Source of the DNA: an uncultured Bacteroides sp.
GTDB lineage: Bacteria > Bacteroidota > Bacteroidia > Bacteroidales > Bacteroidaceae
Assembly (NCBI RefSeq): GCF_902491285.1
Contig: NZ_CABUHK010000001.1
Coordinates: 114,252-178,251, forward strand
Length of the DNA stretch: 64,000 bases
Reading direction: 5' to 3'
The notes beneath the pieces were generated by a model. The model saw only the letters and a program-made list of their open reading frames with translations. It made no database searches and was not told the DNA's origin. The position numbers were made by a program, and so were the translations under genes. Shown piece after piece: positions 34,589 through 44,274 of this stretch (its first letter is position 1; each line of letters begins with the position of its first letter).

Positions 34589-35200
34589 ATGTCACAATCT
34601 CCAATATTTCTAGATATTAACAATAATAAATCTGTCATCAACGCCCTGAAAGCAGGCGAAGAAAAAGTATTTGACGCAGTTTACCGTCATTATTTTCGGC
34701 GATTATGTGCCTTCTGTTCACAGTATGTTGCCGAGCAGGAAGAGATTGAAGAGATTGTGCAGGAAACAATGATGTGGTTATGGGAAAACCGTTCCAGCCT
34801 CATGCCGGAACTGACATTGAAAACCCTTCTTTTTACGATAGTCAAGAACAAAGCCCTGAACCGTATCTCCCATTTTGAGATTAAGCGGAAAGTACATCAG
34901 GAAATAGTAGAAAAATACGAAGGCGAATTCAGTAATCCGGATTTCTATTTAGAAAATGAACTCTTGCGACTTTACGAAGAAGCGTTAAAACAACTTCCTA
35001 AAGAATACCGGGAAGCATATGAAATGAACCGTAACCAACGGTTGACTCATAAGGAAATAGCCGAAAGGCTCAAGGTTTCCCCCCAAACGGTCAATTACAG
35101 AATCGGACAGGCTTTGAAGTTACTGCGAGTAGCCTTAAAAGACTATCTGCCTCTATTCATACTTTGTTTCGGAGCTGATTTTCTGAAAAAGTTTTATTAA
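34589..35200 (+). CDS. ECF-type RNA polymerase sigma-70 factor
   Basis: This sigma factor of 203 residues belongs to the Bacteroidetes ECF group. Region 2: about 27-95 (VFDAVYRHYFRRLCAFCSQYVAEQEEIEEIVQETMMWLWENR). Region 4 helix-turn-helix: about 130-185 (LPKEYREAYEMNRNQRLTHKEIAERLKVSPQTVNYRIGQALKLLR). A hydrophobic tail (LPLFILCFGADFL) follows. It is held by the divergently encoded FecR protein and, by analogy to B. thetaiotaomicron, drives the SusC operon that carries the STN domain. Because the promoter lies in the invertible segment, this one sigma factor can activate either SusCD set depending on orientation. Confidence 0.93.
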   Translation: MSQSPIFLDINNNKSVINALKAGEEKVFDAVYRHYFRRLCAFCSQYVAEQEEIEEIVQETMMWLWENRSSLMPELTLKTLLFTIVKNKALNRISHFEIKRKVHQEIVEKYEGEFSNPDFYLENELLRLYEEALKQLPKEYREAYEMNRNQRLTHKEIAERLKVSPQTVNYRIGQALKLLRVALKDYLPLFILCFGADFLKKFY

Positions 35201-35219
35201 TTCATCCAATTATTAAATA

Positions 35220-38200
35220 ATGAGCGAACTCCTTGTTTATAAAGCCTCTGCAGGTTCAGGAAAGACATTTACTCTGGCTGTAGAATATATTAAGTTACTT
35301 ATTCTTAATCCGCGTGCTTATCGGCAGATTCTGGCTGTAACTTTCACAAATAAAGCCACGGCAGAGATGAAAGAACGCATTCTCAGCCAACTTTATGGTA
35401 TCCAGACGAGTGATAAGGATTCAGAAGCCTATCTCAACCGTATCAAGGAAGAGACCGGTAAAACAGAACAGGAAATACGTGAAGCAGCCGGTGTTGCCCT
35501 CAGCTATATGTTACATGACTACAGCCGTTTCCGGGTAGAGACCATCGACTCATTCTTCCAATCCGTCATGCGTAATCTGGCACGGGAACTGGAACTCAGC
35601 CCGAACCTGAATATAGAACTGAACAACACCGAAGTACTTAGTGACGCAGTAGACAGCATGATTGAAAAGTTGGGGCCTACTTCTCCCGTCCTCGCCTGGT
35701 TGTTAGACTATATCAACGAACGGATTGCCGATGATAAGCGTTGGAATGTATCGGATGAGGTCAAGAGTTTCGGACGCAATATCTTTGATGAAGGCTACAT
35801 TGAAAAAGGGGAAAAACTTCGGGAGCGACTGCGCAATCCGGATACTATCAAAGAATACCGTAAACACCTGAAAGCCCTGGAGACTGAGGTTTTGGAACAA
35901 ATGAAAGGCTTCTACGACCAATTCGAAGGAGAACTGGACGGACACGCATTGACTGCCGATGACCTAAAAGGTGGCTCACGAGGAATCGGCAGCTACTTCC
36001 GTAAACTCAACAATGGGATTTTAGGTAACGATATACGTAATGCCACAGTAGAGAAATGTCTGGAAGATGCCAAGAACTGGGCAGCCAAGACTTCCCCCCG
36101 CCATGCGGATATCATTAACTTGGCAAGTTCCAGTCTCATGCAGATTTTGGAAGATGCCGAAAAGTTACGTTCAAAAAACAATCTGCTGCTGAACAGTTGC
36201 CGACTGTCCCTGCAACATCTCAACAAAGTACAACTTCTCGCCAATATTGACGAAGAAGTACGCCAGTTGAACTATGACAACAACCGGTTCCTACTGTCAG
36301 ACACCAATGCGCTGCTCCACCAATTAGTGAAAGACGGTGATTCTTCTTTTGTATTCGAAAAAATAGGGACGAATATCCGCAATGTCATGATAGACGAGTT
36401 CCAGGACACCAGCCGGATGCAATGGGGTAACTTCAAGCTGCTTTTACTGGAAGGATTATCCCAAGGGGCAAACAGTTTGATTGTCGGAGACGTAAAGCAA
36501 TCCATTTACCGTTGGAGAAACGGTGATTGGGGAATCCTCAATGCTTTGAACGACCGTATCGAACACTTCCCTATCCGTGTCAAGACATTGGCTACCAACA
36601 GACGCAGTGAAACCAATATCATCCGGTTCAACAACCATATCTTCACTGCCGCTGCCGACTATCTGAACGGAGTCTACAAACAGCAGCTCGGCAAAGATTG
36701 TGAAGACTTACAAAAAGCCTATGCAGATGTTGTACAGGAATCTCCCCGAAGCACAGAAAAGGGATATGTAAAAGTCTCTTTTCTCGAACCTGACGAAGAA
36801 CACGACTATACCGAACAGACTCTAATCAGTTTAGGGACAGAAGTAAAACACCTGCTTGCCAACGGTGTACAGTTAAATGATATAGCCATCCTTGTACGAA
36901 AGAACAAAAGTATTCCCCGCATCGCCGATTATTTCGATAAAGAGCTACATTACAAAATAGTATCGGACGAAGCATTCCGCCTGAACGCTTCCCTGGCTAT
37001 TTGTATGATGATGGATGCTTTGCGCTATCTCTCGGACGAAAACAATAAGATAGCCCGTGCCCAACTGGCAGTTGCCTATCAGAACGAAGTTTTACAGAAA
37101 GGGCTGGACTGGAATACCCTCCTGCTTCTTCCTGCCGAGAATTATCTCCCTGCCGCATTCCTTGAAAGGATAAAAGAACTGAGACTGATGCCGCTCTATG
37201 AGTTGTTAGAGGAGCTTTTCAGCATCTTCGAAATGAAGAATATCAAGGCCCAGGATGCTTACCTGTTTGCCTTTTTTGATGCAGTAACGGATTACCTGCA
37301 AAACAATTCTTCCGAGCTTGACGCATTCATCCGTTATTGGGATGAAACATTATGCAGCAAAACGATTCCAAGCGGAGAGGTAGAAGGTATCCGAATCTTC
37401 TCCATACACAAATCCAAAGGATTGGAATTCCACACAGTGCTTCTTCCTTTCTGCGACTGGAAATTAGAGAATGAAACGAATAACCAATTAGTATGGTGTG
37501 CTCCTCAGACAGCTCCCTTCAACGCTTTGGATATTCTTCCTATCAACTACTCCACGCAGATGGCGGAATCCATATATGGAAACGACTATCTGCACGAACG
37601 CTTGCAACTATGGGTAGACAACTTAAATTTGCTGTACGTCGCTTTCACCCGGGCAGGAAAGAATCTTATCATCTGGAGCAAAAAGGCCCAAAAAGGTACA
37701 ATGTCGGAAGTACTGGCAAACGCACTCCCCGTTGTAGCCCTCAAAGAGGGGATTGATTGGGAAGAAGACTGTTATGAGCAAGGTAAACTTTGCCCTTCGG
37801 AAGAAGAGAAAGCAAAGACCTCTACCAATAAACTCACTCAGAAACCGGAAAAGCTACCTGTTCAAATGGAGTCCATGCGCCATGATATTGAATTCCGTCA
37901 GTCCAACCGCTCCGCGGACTTTATCCAAGGAATTGAGGAAGAAGAATCCGATGACCGTTTTATTAATCGCGGACGTATGTTGCATACCTTATTCTCCGTC
38001 ATCGAAACGGCAGAAGATATTGAACCTGCCATTGACCGGCTTATATTTGAAGGAGTAATCAGAAACGAAGAAAAAGAAGAAACGGCACGTGAAGTGGTGC
38101 AGAAAGCCTTTTCATCTCCCGAAATACAAGACTGGTATTCAGGAGAATGGACACTGTTCAATGAATGTGCCATTATCTATAAGGAAAAAGGAGTATTACA

Positions 38201-38390
38201 AACCCGCCGTCCTGACCGTGTGATGATGAAAGGCGACCAGGTAGTTGTAGTCGATTTCAAGTTCGGTAAAGAGAATCCCAAATATAACAAGCAGGTGAAA
38301 GGATATATGCAACTGCTCACCAAAATGAGATATAAGAATATCACCGGATATTTGTGGTATGTAGATGAAGAAAAAATAGAAAAAGTATAA
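35220..38390 (+). CDS. AddA/RecB-like UvrD-type helicase-nuclease
   Basis: This protein of 1,056 residues is for double-strand break repair. The N-terminus carries the Walker A motif of UvrD-type helicases (ASAGSGKTFTLA, Lys15). Further motifs are AVTFTNKATAEMKER (Ia), MIDEFQDTSRMQW (Walker B), VGDVKQSIYRWRNGD (III), GIRIFSIHKSKGLEF (V) and LLYVAFTRAGKNL (VI). The C-terminal part has a RecB-like nuclease domain (RRPDRVMMKGDQVVVVDFKFGK). It lies 34 bases before the AddB-like gene, with which it should form a two-subunit helicase-nuclease. It is 19 bases after the sigma factor gene and might be partly co-transcribed with it, though no functional link is expected. Confidence 0.88.
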   Translation: MSELLVYKASAGSGKTFTLAVEYIKLLILNPRAYRQILAVTFTNKATAEMKERILSQLYGIQTSDKDSEAYLNRIKEETGKTEQEIREAAGVALSYMLHDYSRFRVETIDSFFQSVMRNLARELELSPNLNIELNNTEVLSDAVDSMIEKLGPTSPVLAWLLDYINERIADDKRWNVSDEVKSFGRNIFDEGYIEKGEKLRERLRNPDTIKEYRKHLKALETEVLEQMKGFYDQFEGELDGHALTADDLKGGSRGIGSYFRKLNNGILGNDIRNATVEKCLEDAKNWAAKTSPRHADIINLASSSLMQILEDAEKLRSKNNLLLNSCRLSLQHLNKVQLLANIDEEVRQLNYDNNRFLLSDTNALLHQLVKDGDSSFVFEKIGTNIRNVMIDEFQDTSRMQWGNFKLLLLEGLSQGANSLIVGDVKQSIYRWRNGDWGILNALNDRIEHFPIRVKTLATNRRSETNIIRFNNHIFTAAADYLNGVYKQQLGKDCEDLQKAYADVVQESPRSTEKGYVKVSFLEPDEEHDYTEQTLISLGTEVKHLLANGVQLNDIAILVRKNKSIPRIADYFDKELHYKIVSDEAFRLNASLAICMMMDALRYLSDENNKIARAQLAVAYQNEVLQKGLDWNTLLLLPAENYLPAAFLERIKELRLMPLYELLEELFSIFEMKNIKAQDAYLFAFFDAVTDYLQNNSSELDAFIRYWDETLCSKTIPSGEVEGIRIFSIHKSKGLEFHTVLLPFCDWKLENETNNQLVWCAPQTAPFNALDILPINYSTQMAESIYGNDYLHERLQLWVDNLNLLYVAFTRAGKNLIIWSKKAQKGTMSEVLANALPVVALKEGIDWEEDCYEQGKLCPSEEEKAKTSTNKLTQKPEKLPVQMESMRHDIEFRQSNRSADFIQGIEEEESDDRFINRGRMLHTLFSVIETAEDIEPAIDRLIFEGVIRNEEKEETAREVVQKAFSSPEIQDWYSGEWTLFNECAIIYKEKGVLQTRRPDRVMMKGDQVVVVDFKFGKENPKYNKQVKGYMQLLTKMRYKNITGYLWYVDEEKIEKV

Positions 38391-38424
38391 AGCAACCTAG
38401 AAACTGACCATATAAAAAATCAAT

Positions 38425-41292
38425 ATGCAAACATTTCTCCAACTAGTCGCTCACGATTTATATTCTAAAATAGGAAACGACCTGTCGCGCACGGTACTCG
38501 TTTTCCCGAACAAACGTGCCAATCTGTTTTTCAATGAATATCTGGCAGGAGAATCCGACCAGCCTATTTGGTCGCCCGCTGCAATGAGTATCAGCGACCT
38601 GTTTCAGAAACAGTCCGCACTGAAAACCGGTGACCCGATTCGATTGGTTTGTGAACTTTACAAAGTGTTCAAGGAAGAAACACAAAGCCAGGAAGCACTG
38701 GATGATTTCTACTTTTGGGGAGAGTTGCTTATCAGCGACTTCGATGATGTAGATAAAAATATGGTGGATGCAGACAAACTATTCAGCAATCTGCAAGACT
38801 TGAAGAAGCTGATGGATGACTATGACTTCCTCGACGAAGAACAGGAAGAAGCAATTCAACAATTTTTCCAGAATTTCTCTATCGAACGCCGAACGGAACT
38901 TAAAGAGAAATTTATTTCCCTTTGGGACAAGTTAGGCTCTATCTATCACCGCTATCAGGAGAAGTTGACAGAGCTAGGCATTGCCTACGAAGGTATGCTC
39001 TACCGGAATGTCATCGAGCAGCTCGATACTGACCGGCTCAAGTATGACAAATATATATTCATCGGTTTTAATGTACTGAATAAAGTGGAACACCAATTCT
39101 TCAAACTGCTGCAAGAAGCGGATAAAGCCATGTTCTACTGGGATTATGATATATTCTATACCCGACAAATCAAGAAACATGAAGCCGGAGAATTTCTCAA
39201 CCGCAATCTGAAGGATTTCCCGAACGAGCTTCCGGAAAGTTATTTCAACTCTTTCAAAACACCGAAGAAGATACACTACATCTCCGCATCTACCGAAAAT
39301 GCGCAGGCGCGCTTCCTTCCCGAATGGGTACGTACCACCTTCTCTAACAGTGAATGTGAAGAAAAAGAAAATGCCGTAGTACTCTGCAACGAAGCACTGT
39401 TGCTTCCCGTACTCCATTCTATTCCGCAAGAAGTGAAGAACGTCAATATCACCATGGGATTCCCTTTGGCGCAAACTCCCGTTTACAGCTTTATCAACGC
39501 AGCAATGGAGTTGCAGACCAATGGATATCGTACTGATACCGGGCGGTTCACTTACGAAGCAGTATCAGCTATATTGAAGCATCCCTACACCCAACAATTG
39601 TCAGAGCATGCCGATAAACTGGAAGGCGAACTGACAAAGACAAACCGCTTTTATCCGCTCCCTTCGGAACTAAAATCAGATGATTTCCTGGCCAATCTCT
39701 TCACTCCCCGCAGCGGTATTAAAAATTTATGCGACTACCTTATCGGACTAATCAAAGATATCTCCATCCTATACCGCAAAGAAGGAGAATATAACGATAT
39801 TTTCAATCAACTTTACAGAGAGTCCCTGTTCCAGAGTCATCTTAAAATCAACCGTCTCTATAGCCTGATTGAGAGTGGAGAACTGAACGTTCGCACCGAC
39901 ACATTAAAAAGACTGATTAGCAAAGTTCTGACTGCCTCCAATATCCCTTTCCATGGTGAACCCGCCATCGGAATGCAAGTGATGGGAGTATTGGAAACAC
40001 GTAACCTCGACTTCCGCAATCTCATGATGCTGTCCCTCAACGAAGGACAATTGCCAAAATCCGGTGGAGAATCTTCATTTATCCCATACAATCTCCGAAA
40101 GGCTTTCGGCATGACGACCATCGAACACAAAAATGCGGTGTACGCCTACTACTTCTACCGTCTGATACAACGGGCAGAAAACATCACCCTACTCTACAAC
40201 ACCTCTTCAGACGGACTGAATCGTGGAGAAGAATCCCGCTTCATGCTGCAACTATTAGTAGAAGGCCCTCATGAAATCACTCGTGAATATCTGGAAGCCG
40301 GACAATCTCCTCAAAACAACCAAGAAATACAAATCGAGAAGACACCGGAAGTACTAAGACGAATCTACCGTGCTTACGATAGTACCAACCCCAAATCTGT
40401 GATTCTTTCCCCCTCTGCCCTTAACGCATACCTCGACTGTCGGCTGAGGTTTTACTACCGGTATGTGGCAGGACTGAAAACTCCGGATGAAGTCAGTGCG
40501 GAAATTGACTCCGCCCTGTTTGGAACGATTTTCCATCTCTCTGCCCAACTGGCTTATACCGAGCTGACAGCCAACGGAAATATGATACAAAAAGAAGACT
40601 TGGAACGCTTACTCCGTGATGAGGTCAAACTGCAAAGCTATGTTGACCGGGCATTCAAGAAAGAATTATTCAAGGTAGCTCCTGAAGAAAAACCCGAATA
40701 CAATGGCGTGCAACTCATCAACTCCAAAGTCATTCTCTCTTATCTGAAACAGTTGCTGCGCAATGACCTTCAATATACTCCTTTTGAAATGATCGCCATG
40801 GAAGAGAAAGTTTCAGAAGAAATAACTATCCGCACCGGACAAGGCCCGTTCACTCTCCGTTTGGGTGGAACGATAGACCGCATGGACGCTAAGGAAGGAA
40901 CTTTAAGAATCGTTGATTACAAAACCGGCGGAAGCCCCAAAACACCAGCCAATATAGAGCAGTTGTTTACCCCTTCGGAAACACGCCCGAATTATATCTT
41001 CCAGACATTTCTCTATGCTGCCATTATGAGCCGGAAACAATCGCTGATGGTAGCTCCGGCCCTACTCTATATCCACCGCGCAGCATCGGAAAGTTATTCG
41101 CCCGTTATTGAAATGGGAGAACCCCGCAAGCCTAAAATGCCGGTAAATAATTTCGCTTTCTTTGAAGACGAATTCCGCGAACGCCTGCAAGCACTATTAG
41201 AAGAGATTTTCGATGAGAAAGAAGCTTTTACGCAAACGGAAGATATAAAGAAATGTTCGTACTGCGACTTTAAGGCAATCTGTAAACGATAG
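38425..41292 (+). CDS. AddB-like PD-(D/E)XK nuclease
   Basis: This protein of 955 residues is the partner of the AddA-like protein just upstream. The N-terminal part is a degenerate helicase-like region (VLVFPNKRANLFFNEYLA). The C-terminal nuclease domain has GGTIDRMDAKEGTLRIVDYKTGG with the PD-(D/E)XK residues. One cysteine in ALNAYLDCRLRFYYRY and three in the final CSYCDFKAICKR form the four-cysteine iron-sulfur site typical of AddB nucleases. The gene ends at a long imperfect inverted repeat shared with the converging kinase gene. Confidence 0.87.
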   Translation: MQTFLQLVAHDLYSKIGNDLSRTVLVFPNKRANLFFNEYLAGESDQPIWSPAAMSISDLFQKQSALKTGDPIRLVCELYKVFKEETQSQEALDDFYFWGELLISDFDDVDKNMVDADKLFSNLQDLKKLMDDYDFLDEEQEEAIQQFFQNFSIERRTELKEKFISLWDKLGSIYHRYQEKLTELGIAYEGMLYRNVIEQLDTDRLKYDKYIFIGFNVLNKVEHQFFKLLQEADKAMFYWDYDIFYTRQIKKHEAGEFLNRNLKDFPNELPESYFNSFKTPKKIHYISASTENAQARFLPEWVRTTFSNSECEEKENAVVLCNEALLLPVLHSIPQEVKNVNITMGFPLAQTPVYSFINAAMELQTNGYRTDTGRFTYEAVSAILKHPYTQQLSEHADKLEGELTKTNRFYPLPSELKSDDFLANLFTPRSGIKNLCDYLIGLIKDISILYRKEGEYNDIFNQLYRESLFQSHLKINRLYSLIESGELNVRTDTLKRLISKVLTASNIPFHGEPAIGMQVMGVLETRNLDFRNLMMLSLNEGQLPKSGGESSFIPYNLRKAFGMTTIEHKNAVYAYYFYRLIQRAENITLLYNTSSDGLNRGEESRFMLQLLVEGPHEITREYLEAGQSPQNNQEIQIEKTPEVLRRIYRAYDSTNPKSVILSPSALNAYLDCRLRFYYRYVAGLKTPDEVSAEIDSALFGTIFHLSAQLAYTELTANGNMIQKEDLERLLRDEVKLQSYVDRAFKKELFKVAPEEKPEYNGVQLINSKVILSYLKQLLRNDLQYTPFEMIAMEEKVSEEITIRTGQGPFTLRLGGTIDRMDAKEGTLRIVDYKTGGSPKTPANIEQLFTPSETRPNYIFQTFLYAAIMSRKQSLMVAPALLYIHRAASESYSPVIEMGEPRKPKMPVNNFAFFEDEFRERLQALLEEIFDEKEAFTQTEDIKKCSYCDFKAICKR

Positions 41293-41315
41293 ATTATTTT
41301 CAGAATATAATTTGG

Positions 41316-41384
41316 GCACGGATTACACGTATTTCACGGTTTTTCCAATTATCTTATAAACCGTGTAATTCGTGTAATCTGTGC
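41316..41384. terminator. Long inverted repeat between converging genes
   Basis: Arms 41316-41342 and 41358-41384 are 27 bases long with only three mismatches and a 15-base loop. The repeat starts 24 bases after the AddB-like stop codon and ends 66 bases before the stop of the converging kinase gene. There is no long U-tract. It could end both transcripts or be a dispersed palindromic element. Confidence 0.6.
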
Positions 41385-41449
41385 TTGAATTATAATATAT
41401 AAAGAAGTCTTAAAGCATCATCTCTCAACAGAGAAATACGTTGAAACTA

Positions 41450-42583
41450 TTATTTTTCGAGCAACGGAATAGAGAAGCTAAATGTAGACCCTTCCCCCTT
41501 CTTCGAAGTAAACCAAAGTTTACCGCCATTCTTGACAACAAAGTCCTGGCACAGCAACAGTCCGAGTCCCGAACCTTCCTCATTATTCGTACCGAAAGTA
41601 CTGAAATGAGTATCCGTATGCAACAACTTCTTCTGATTTTCTTCATCAATACCACAACCGCTGTCTTTCACACTAACAATTGCCATACCATCTTCCTCAG
41701 CCAATGACACCACAACTTCCGTTCCTTCATTGCTGAACTTGATAGCATTACTGATCAAGTTACGGATCACCGTCTTAATCATGTCGATATCAGCGCGCAC
41801 AGCCACACTCGTCACAGGCACATCCTGTACAATCTTGATATTCTTCAAGCTGGCCACCATCGTGAAGATTTCACTTACCCCCTCTACGACCTCCGCCATA
41901 TTAATATCCTGATAAACCACCTTCAACTTGCCAATCTGGCTCTTCGTCCATTTCAGCAAATTATCAAGCAATGAGAACACATCTTCAGTCGTCTGATTCG
42001 CCATCGTCAGCATTTCATACATCTCGTCACCGATAGTATCACTCGGCAAATTCAGAATCAGCATATTCAGCACCATCTTGATAGAGCCCATCGGTGAGCG
42101 CAAGTCATGCGCAATCACAGAATAGAGTTTGTCACGTCCCATGATTGTCTTACGCAACTCTTCCGTCTGCGCCACGATGATTCGTTTTGCCGCAACCAGA
42201 GAAATCTGATGCGTCACACGGATTATCAGTTCCTCCTTGTTGAACGGCTTCGATATAAAGTCATTTCCACCTACCTGAAATCCTTTCACGATATCCGCGG
42301 TGCTATTTAGTGCCGTCAGGAAAATAATCGGAATTTCAGCCATTTCCGGATCTGCCTTCATCTGCTGTGCCACTTCAAATCCACTGATATCGGGCATCAT
42401 GACGTCTAGTAGTACAAGATCCGGTTTTTCCTTCTTTACCTGTTCCAATGCTTGTGTACCATTGCCGGCTGTCACAATATTGAATTTCTCATTGGTCAAA
42501 AGTACCTTCAGCAAAAGCACGTTTGAGATTACATCATCCACAATGAGCACTTTATATTCAGAAGGATTTATTTCCATATTCAT
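41450..42583 (-). CDS. Receiver domain plus histidine kinase protein
   Basis: This cytoplasmic signalling protein of 377 residues has an N-terminal receiver domain (1-125; Asp16-Asp17, phospho-acceptor Asp60 in LLDVMMPD, Lys112). A HisKA dimerisation domain follows (phospho-His159 in SVIAHDLRSP), then a HATPase domain (NLISNAIKFSNEG, DSGCGIDEEN, GSGLGLLLCQDF). There is no sensor domain or membrane segment, so it probably receives a phosphate at Asp60 from another kinase and passes a signal through its own kinase. It starts 31 bases after the stop of the decarboxylase gene and may share its transcript. The target is unknown: no DNA-binding response regulator is nearby. Confidence 0.88.
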   Translation of the reverse strand: MNMEINPSEYKVLIVDDVISNVLLLKVLLTNEKFNIVTAGNGTQALEQVKKEKPDLVLLDVMMPDISGFEVAQQMKADPEMAEIPIIFLTALNSTADIVKGFQVGGNDFISKPFNKEELIIRVTHQISLVAAKRIIVAQTEELRKTIMGRDKLYSVIAHDLRSPMGSIKMVLNMLILNLPSDTIGDEMYEMLTMANQTTEDVFSLLDNLLKWTKSQIGKLKVVYQDINMAEVVEGVSEIFTMVASLKNIKIVQDVPVTSVAVRADIDMIKTVIRNLISNAIKFSNEGTEVVVSLAEEDGMAIVSVKDSGCGIDEENQKKLLHTDTHFSTFGTNNEEGSGLGLLLCQDFVVKNGGKLWFTSKKGEGSTFSFSIPLLEK

Positions 42584-42614
42584 AATAATCGCGTTATAAT
42601 AGTTTTTTTACACA

Positions 42615-43544
42615 TCAAACTTTTTTAAAATACTCAATCATACGCTTCAATCCATCTTCCAATTCAATAGCAGGCTCCCAATTAAGTTTCTCCTTAGCCA
42701 GCGTAATGTCCGGCTGACGTTGTTTCGGGTCATCGTCCGGCAAAGGCTTGAATACAATTTTCGAAGACGAACCGGTCAGGCTGATTATCCTTTTTGCCAG
42801 ATCAAGCACCGGAAATTCATTCGGGTTCCCCAAATTCACAGGTCCGGTGAAATCATCTTCCGTATCCATCATCCGTATCATCCCCTCAATCAAATCATCA
42901 ATATACTGAAAACTGCGTGTCTGTTTGCCGTCACCATATATGGTAATATCTTCATTATTCAATGCTTGCAGAACAAAATTGGAAACCACACGTCCGTCAT
43001 TCGGCAACATTCGCGCACCATACGTATTAAAGATACGGATAATCTTCACACGCACATCATTCTGACGGTGATAATCCATAAACAAGGTTTCCGCACAGCG
43101 TTTTCCCTCATCATAACAAGAACGGTAGCCCACCGGATTCACGTTTCCCCAATAACTTTCCGGTTGCGGATGAATAATGGGATCTCCGTACACTTCACTT
43201 GTTGAAGCCTGTAATATTTTGGCATTCAGCCTCATAGCTAATCCCAACATATTAATAGCCCCCATCACAGATGTTTTTGCCGTCTGGATAGGGTCGTGCT
43301 GATAATGAATGGGAGATGCAGGACAAGCCAAATTGTATATCTCATCCACCTCAGCAGAATAAGGGTAAGTGACATCATGTCTTACTACCTCAAAATGATG
43401 ATTATTCATTAAATGAGCAATGTTATCTTTCGATCCCGTAAAAAAATTATCGAGGCATATCACTTCGTGTCCGTCATTTATAAGCCGTGTACAAAGATGC
43501 GAGCCTATAAATCCGGCTCCCCCACTTACCAGTATTCTTTTCAT
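42615..43544 (-). CDS. UDP-glucuronate decarboxylase-like epimerase/dehydratase
   Basis: This NAD-dependent short-chain dehydrogenase-type sugar enzyme has 309 residues. It has the GGAGFIGSH dinucleotide-binding motif (8-16), [28 protein letters not shown] (a hallmark of UDP-glucuronate decarboxylases), the STSEVYGDP segment and the catalytic YDEGK (Tyr-x-x-x-Lys). It would make UDP-xylose from UDP-glucuronate for cell-surface glycans. It has its own promoter (43604-43635). Confidence 0.85.
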   Translation of the reverse strand: MKRILVSGGAGFIGSHLCTRLINDGHEVICLDNFFTGSKDNIAHLMNNHHFEVVRHDVTYPYSAEVDEIYNLACPASPIHYQHDPIQTAKTSVMGAINMLGLAMRLNAKILQASTSEVYGDPIIHPQPESYWGNVNPVGYRSCYDEGKRCAETLFMDYHRQNDVRVKIIRIFNTYGARMLPNDGRVVSNFVLQALNNEDITIYGDGKQTRSFQYIDDLIEGMIRMMDTEDDFTGPVNLGNPNEFPVLDLAKRIISLTGSSSKIVFKPLPDDDPKQRQPDITLAKEKLNWEPAIELEDGLKRMIEYFKKV

Positions 43545-43603
43545 TATGCGTTTTTTCTATTGTTTACTAAAGAGACCCTGTCCCTCCGTTTTGTTTATGG
43601 TCA

Positions 43604-43635
43604 CAAATGTAACCGATTTGCTTTATATATACAAT
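43604..43635 (-). promoter_or_regulatory. Promoter of the UDP-glucuronate decarboxylase gene
   Basis: On the minus strand the -7 box TACATTTG (43611 down to 43604) is preceded, 20 bases upstream, by ATTG (43635-43632), close to the -33 consensus TTTG. The start of transcription would be about 55 bases before the gene. Confidence 0.6.
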
Positions 43636-43731
43636 TTTCGGAAAGGATATTTTCGAAAAAAACGCTATACCTTGTATGGTCTATGTCTAAATGACAAAGT
43701 GGCGGAGTCCGGTACTATAAAAACAATTAGG

Positions 43732-44274
43732 TTATAACACCTTACGTTCTGTTTCAGTAGGCGCAATCTCGTCAGGAATACTGAACTCCCGGTTGGCAAA
43801 GAGATCCGCCAAACCGGAAATTTGTTTCAGACGTAACAATTCGTCACGGTCCATACCGATATTTTTCATAATCCACTGGTCGGACATACCCGCTTTGTCG
43901 AGTTCCGCTACGATGTTGCACATTAATTCAATGTTATGCATCCCACGGGCACGGTTGTGCCGTATCGTCGAACTCATACGGTTCGACAAGTCTTTATCTA
44001 TCACTACAATCGGAAGCAGTCCGTTCTCCCGGTTATAAATACGCTTCGAAGTCTTCAGCACCGTATAGCGGTGATAACCGTCCACCAGGATATAGTTATC
44101 TTCTTCTTTATTATAATAACACACGCATGGCATCGTAAAGCCATCTTCCCAGATAGAAAGTTCCAGCAACTTCATTTCGGGCGGTGCTACGACATTCGGA
44201 TTATAATCGTTTGCATATACCTTCTCTACGGGTACCGCTTTTACATCGTAAACAGGGCTTTTATCTACACTCAT
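43732..44274 (-). CDS. ParB/sulfiredoxin-like protein (IbrB-like)
   Basis: This protein of 180 residues has a ParB N-terminal-like nuclease/sulfiredoxin fold. It contains YNPNVVAPPEMKLLELSIWEDG (about 24-45) and the DGYHRYTVLK motif (about 65-74), which corresponds to the phosphate-binding loop of ParB and sulfiredoxin. A helix-turn-helix-like stretch (MSDQWIMKNIGMDRDELLRLKQ) follows. The start codon overlaps the stop of the upstream PP-loop gene by 4 bases (44271-44274), so the two are translationally coupled. This pairing matches E. coli IbrA/IbrB, known as activators of prophage genes; the biochemical role is not established. Confidence 0.78.
   Translation of the reverse strand: MSVDKSPVYDVKAVPVEKVYANDYNPNVVAPPEMKLLELSIWEDGFTMPCVCYYNKEEDNYILVDGYHRYTVLKTSKRIYNRENGLLPIVVIDKDLSNRMSSTIRHNRARGMHNIELMCNIVAELDKAGMSDQWIMKNIGMDRDELLRLKQISGLADLFANREFSIPDEIAPTETERKVL

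Noticed and set aside
38974..39474. Minus-strand frame of 166 codons inside the AddB-like gene
   Set aside because: It is fully contained in a conserved gene on the other strand and shows no recognisable motif.
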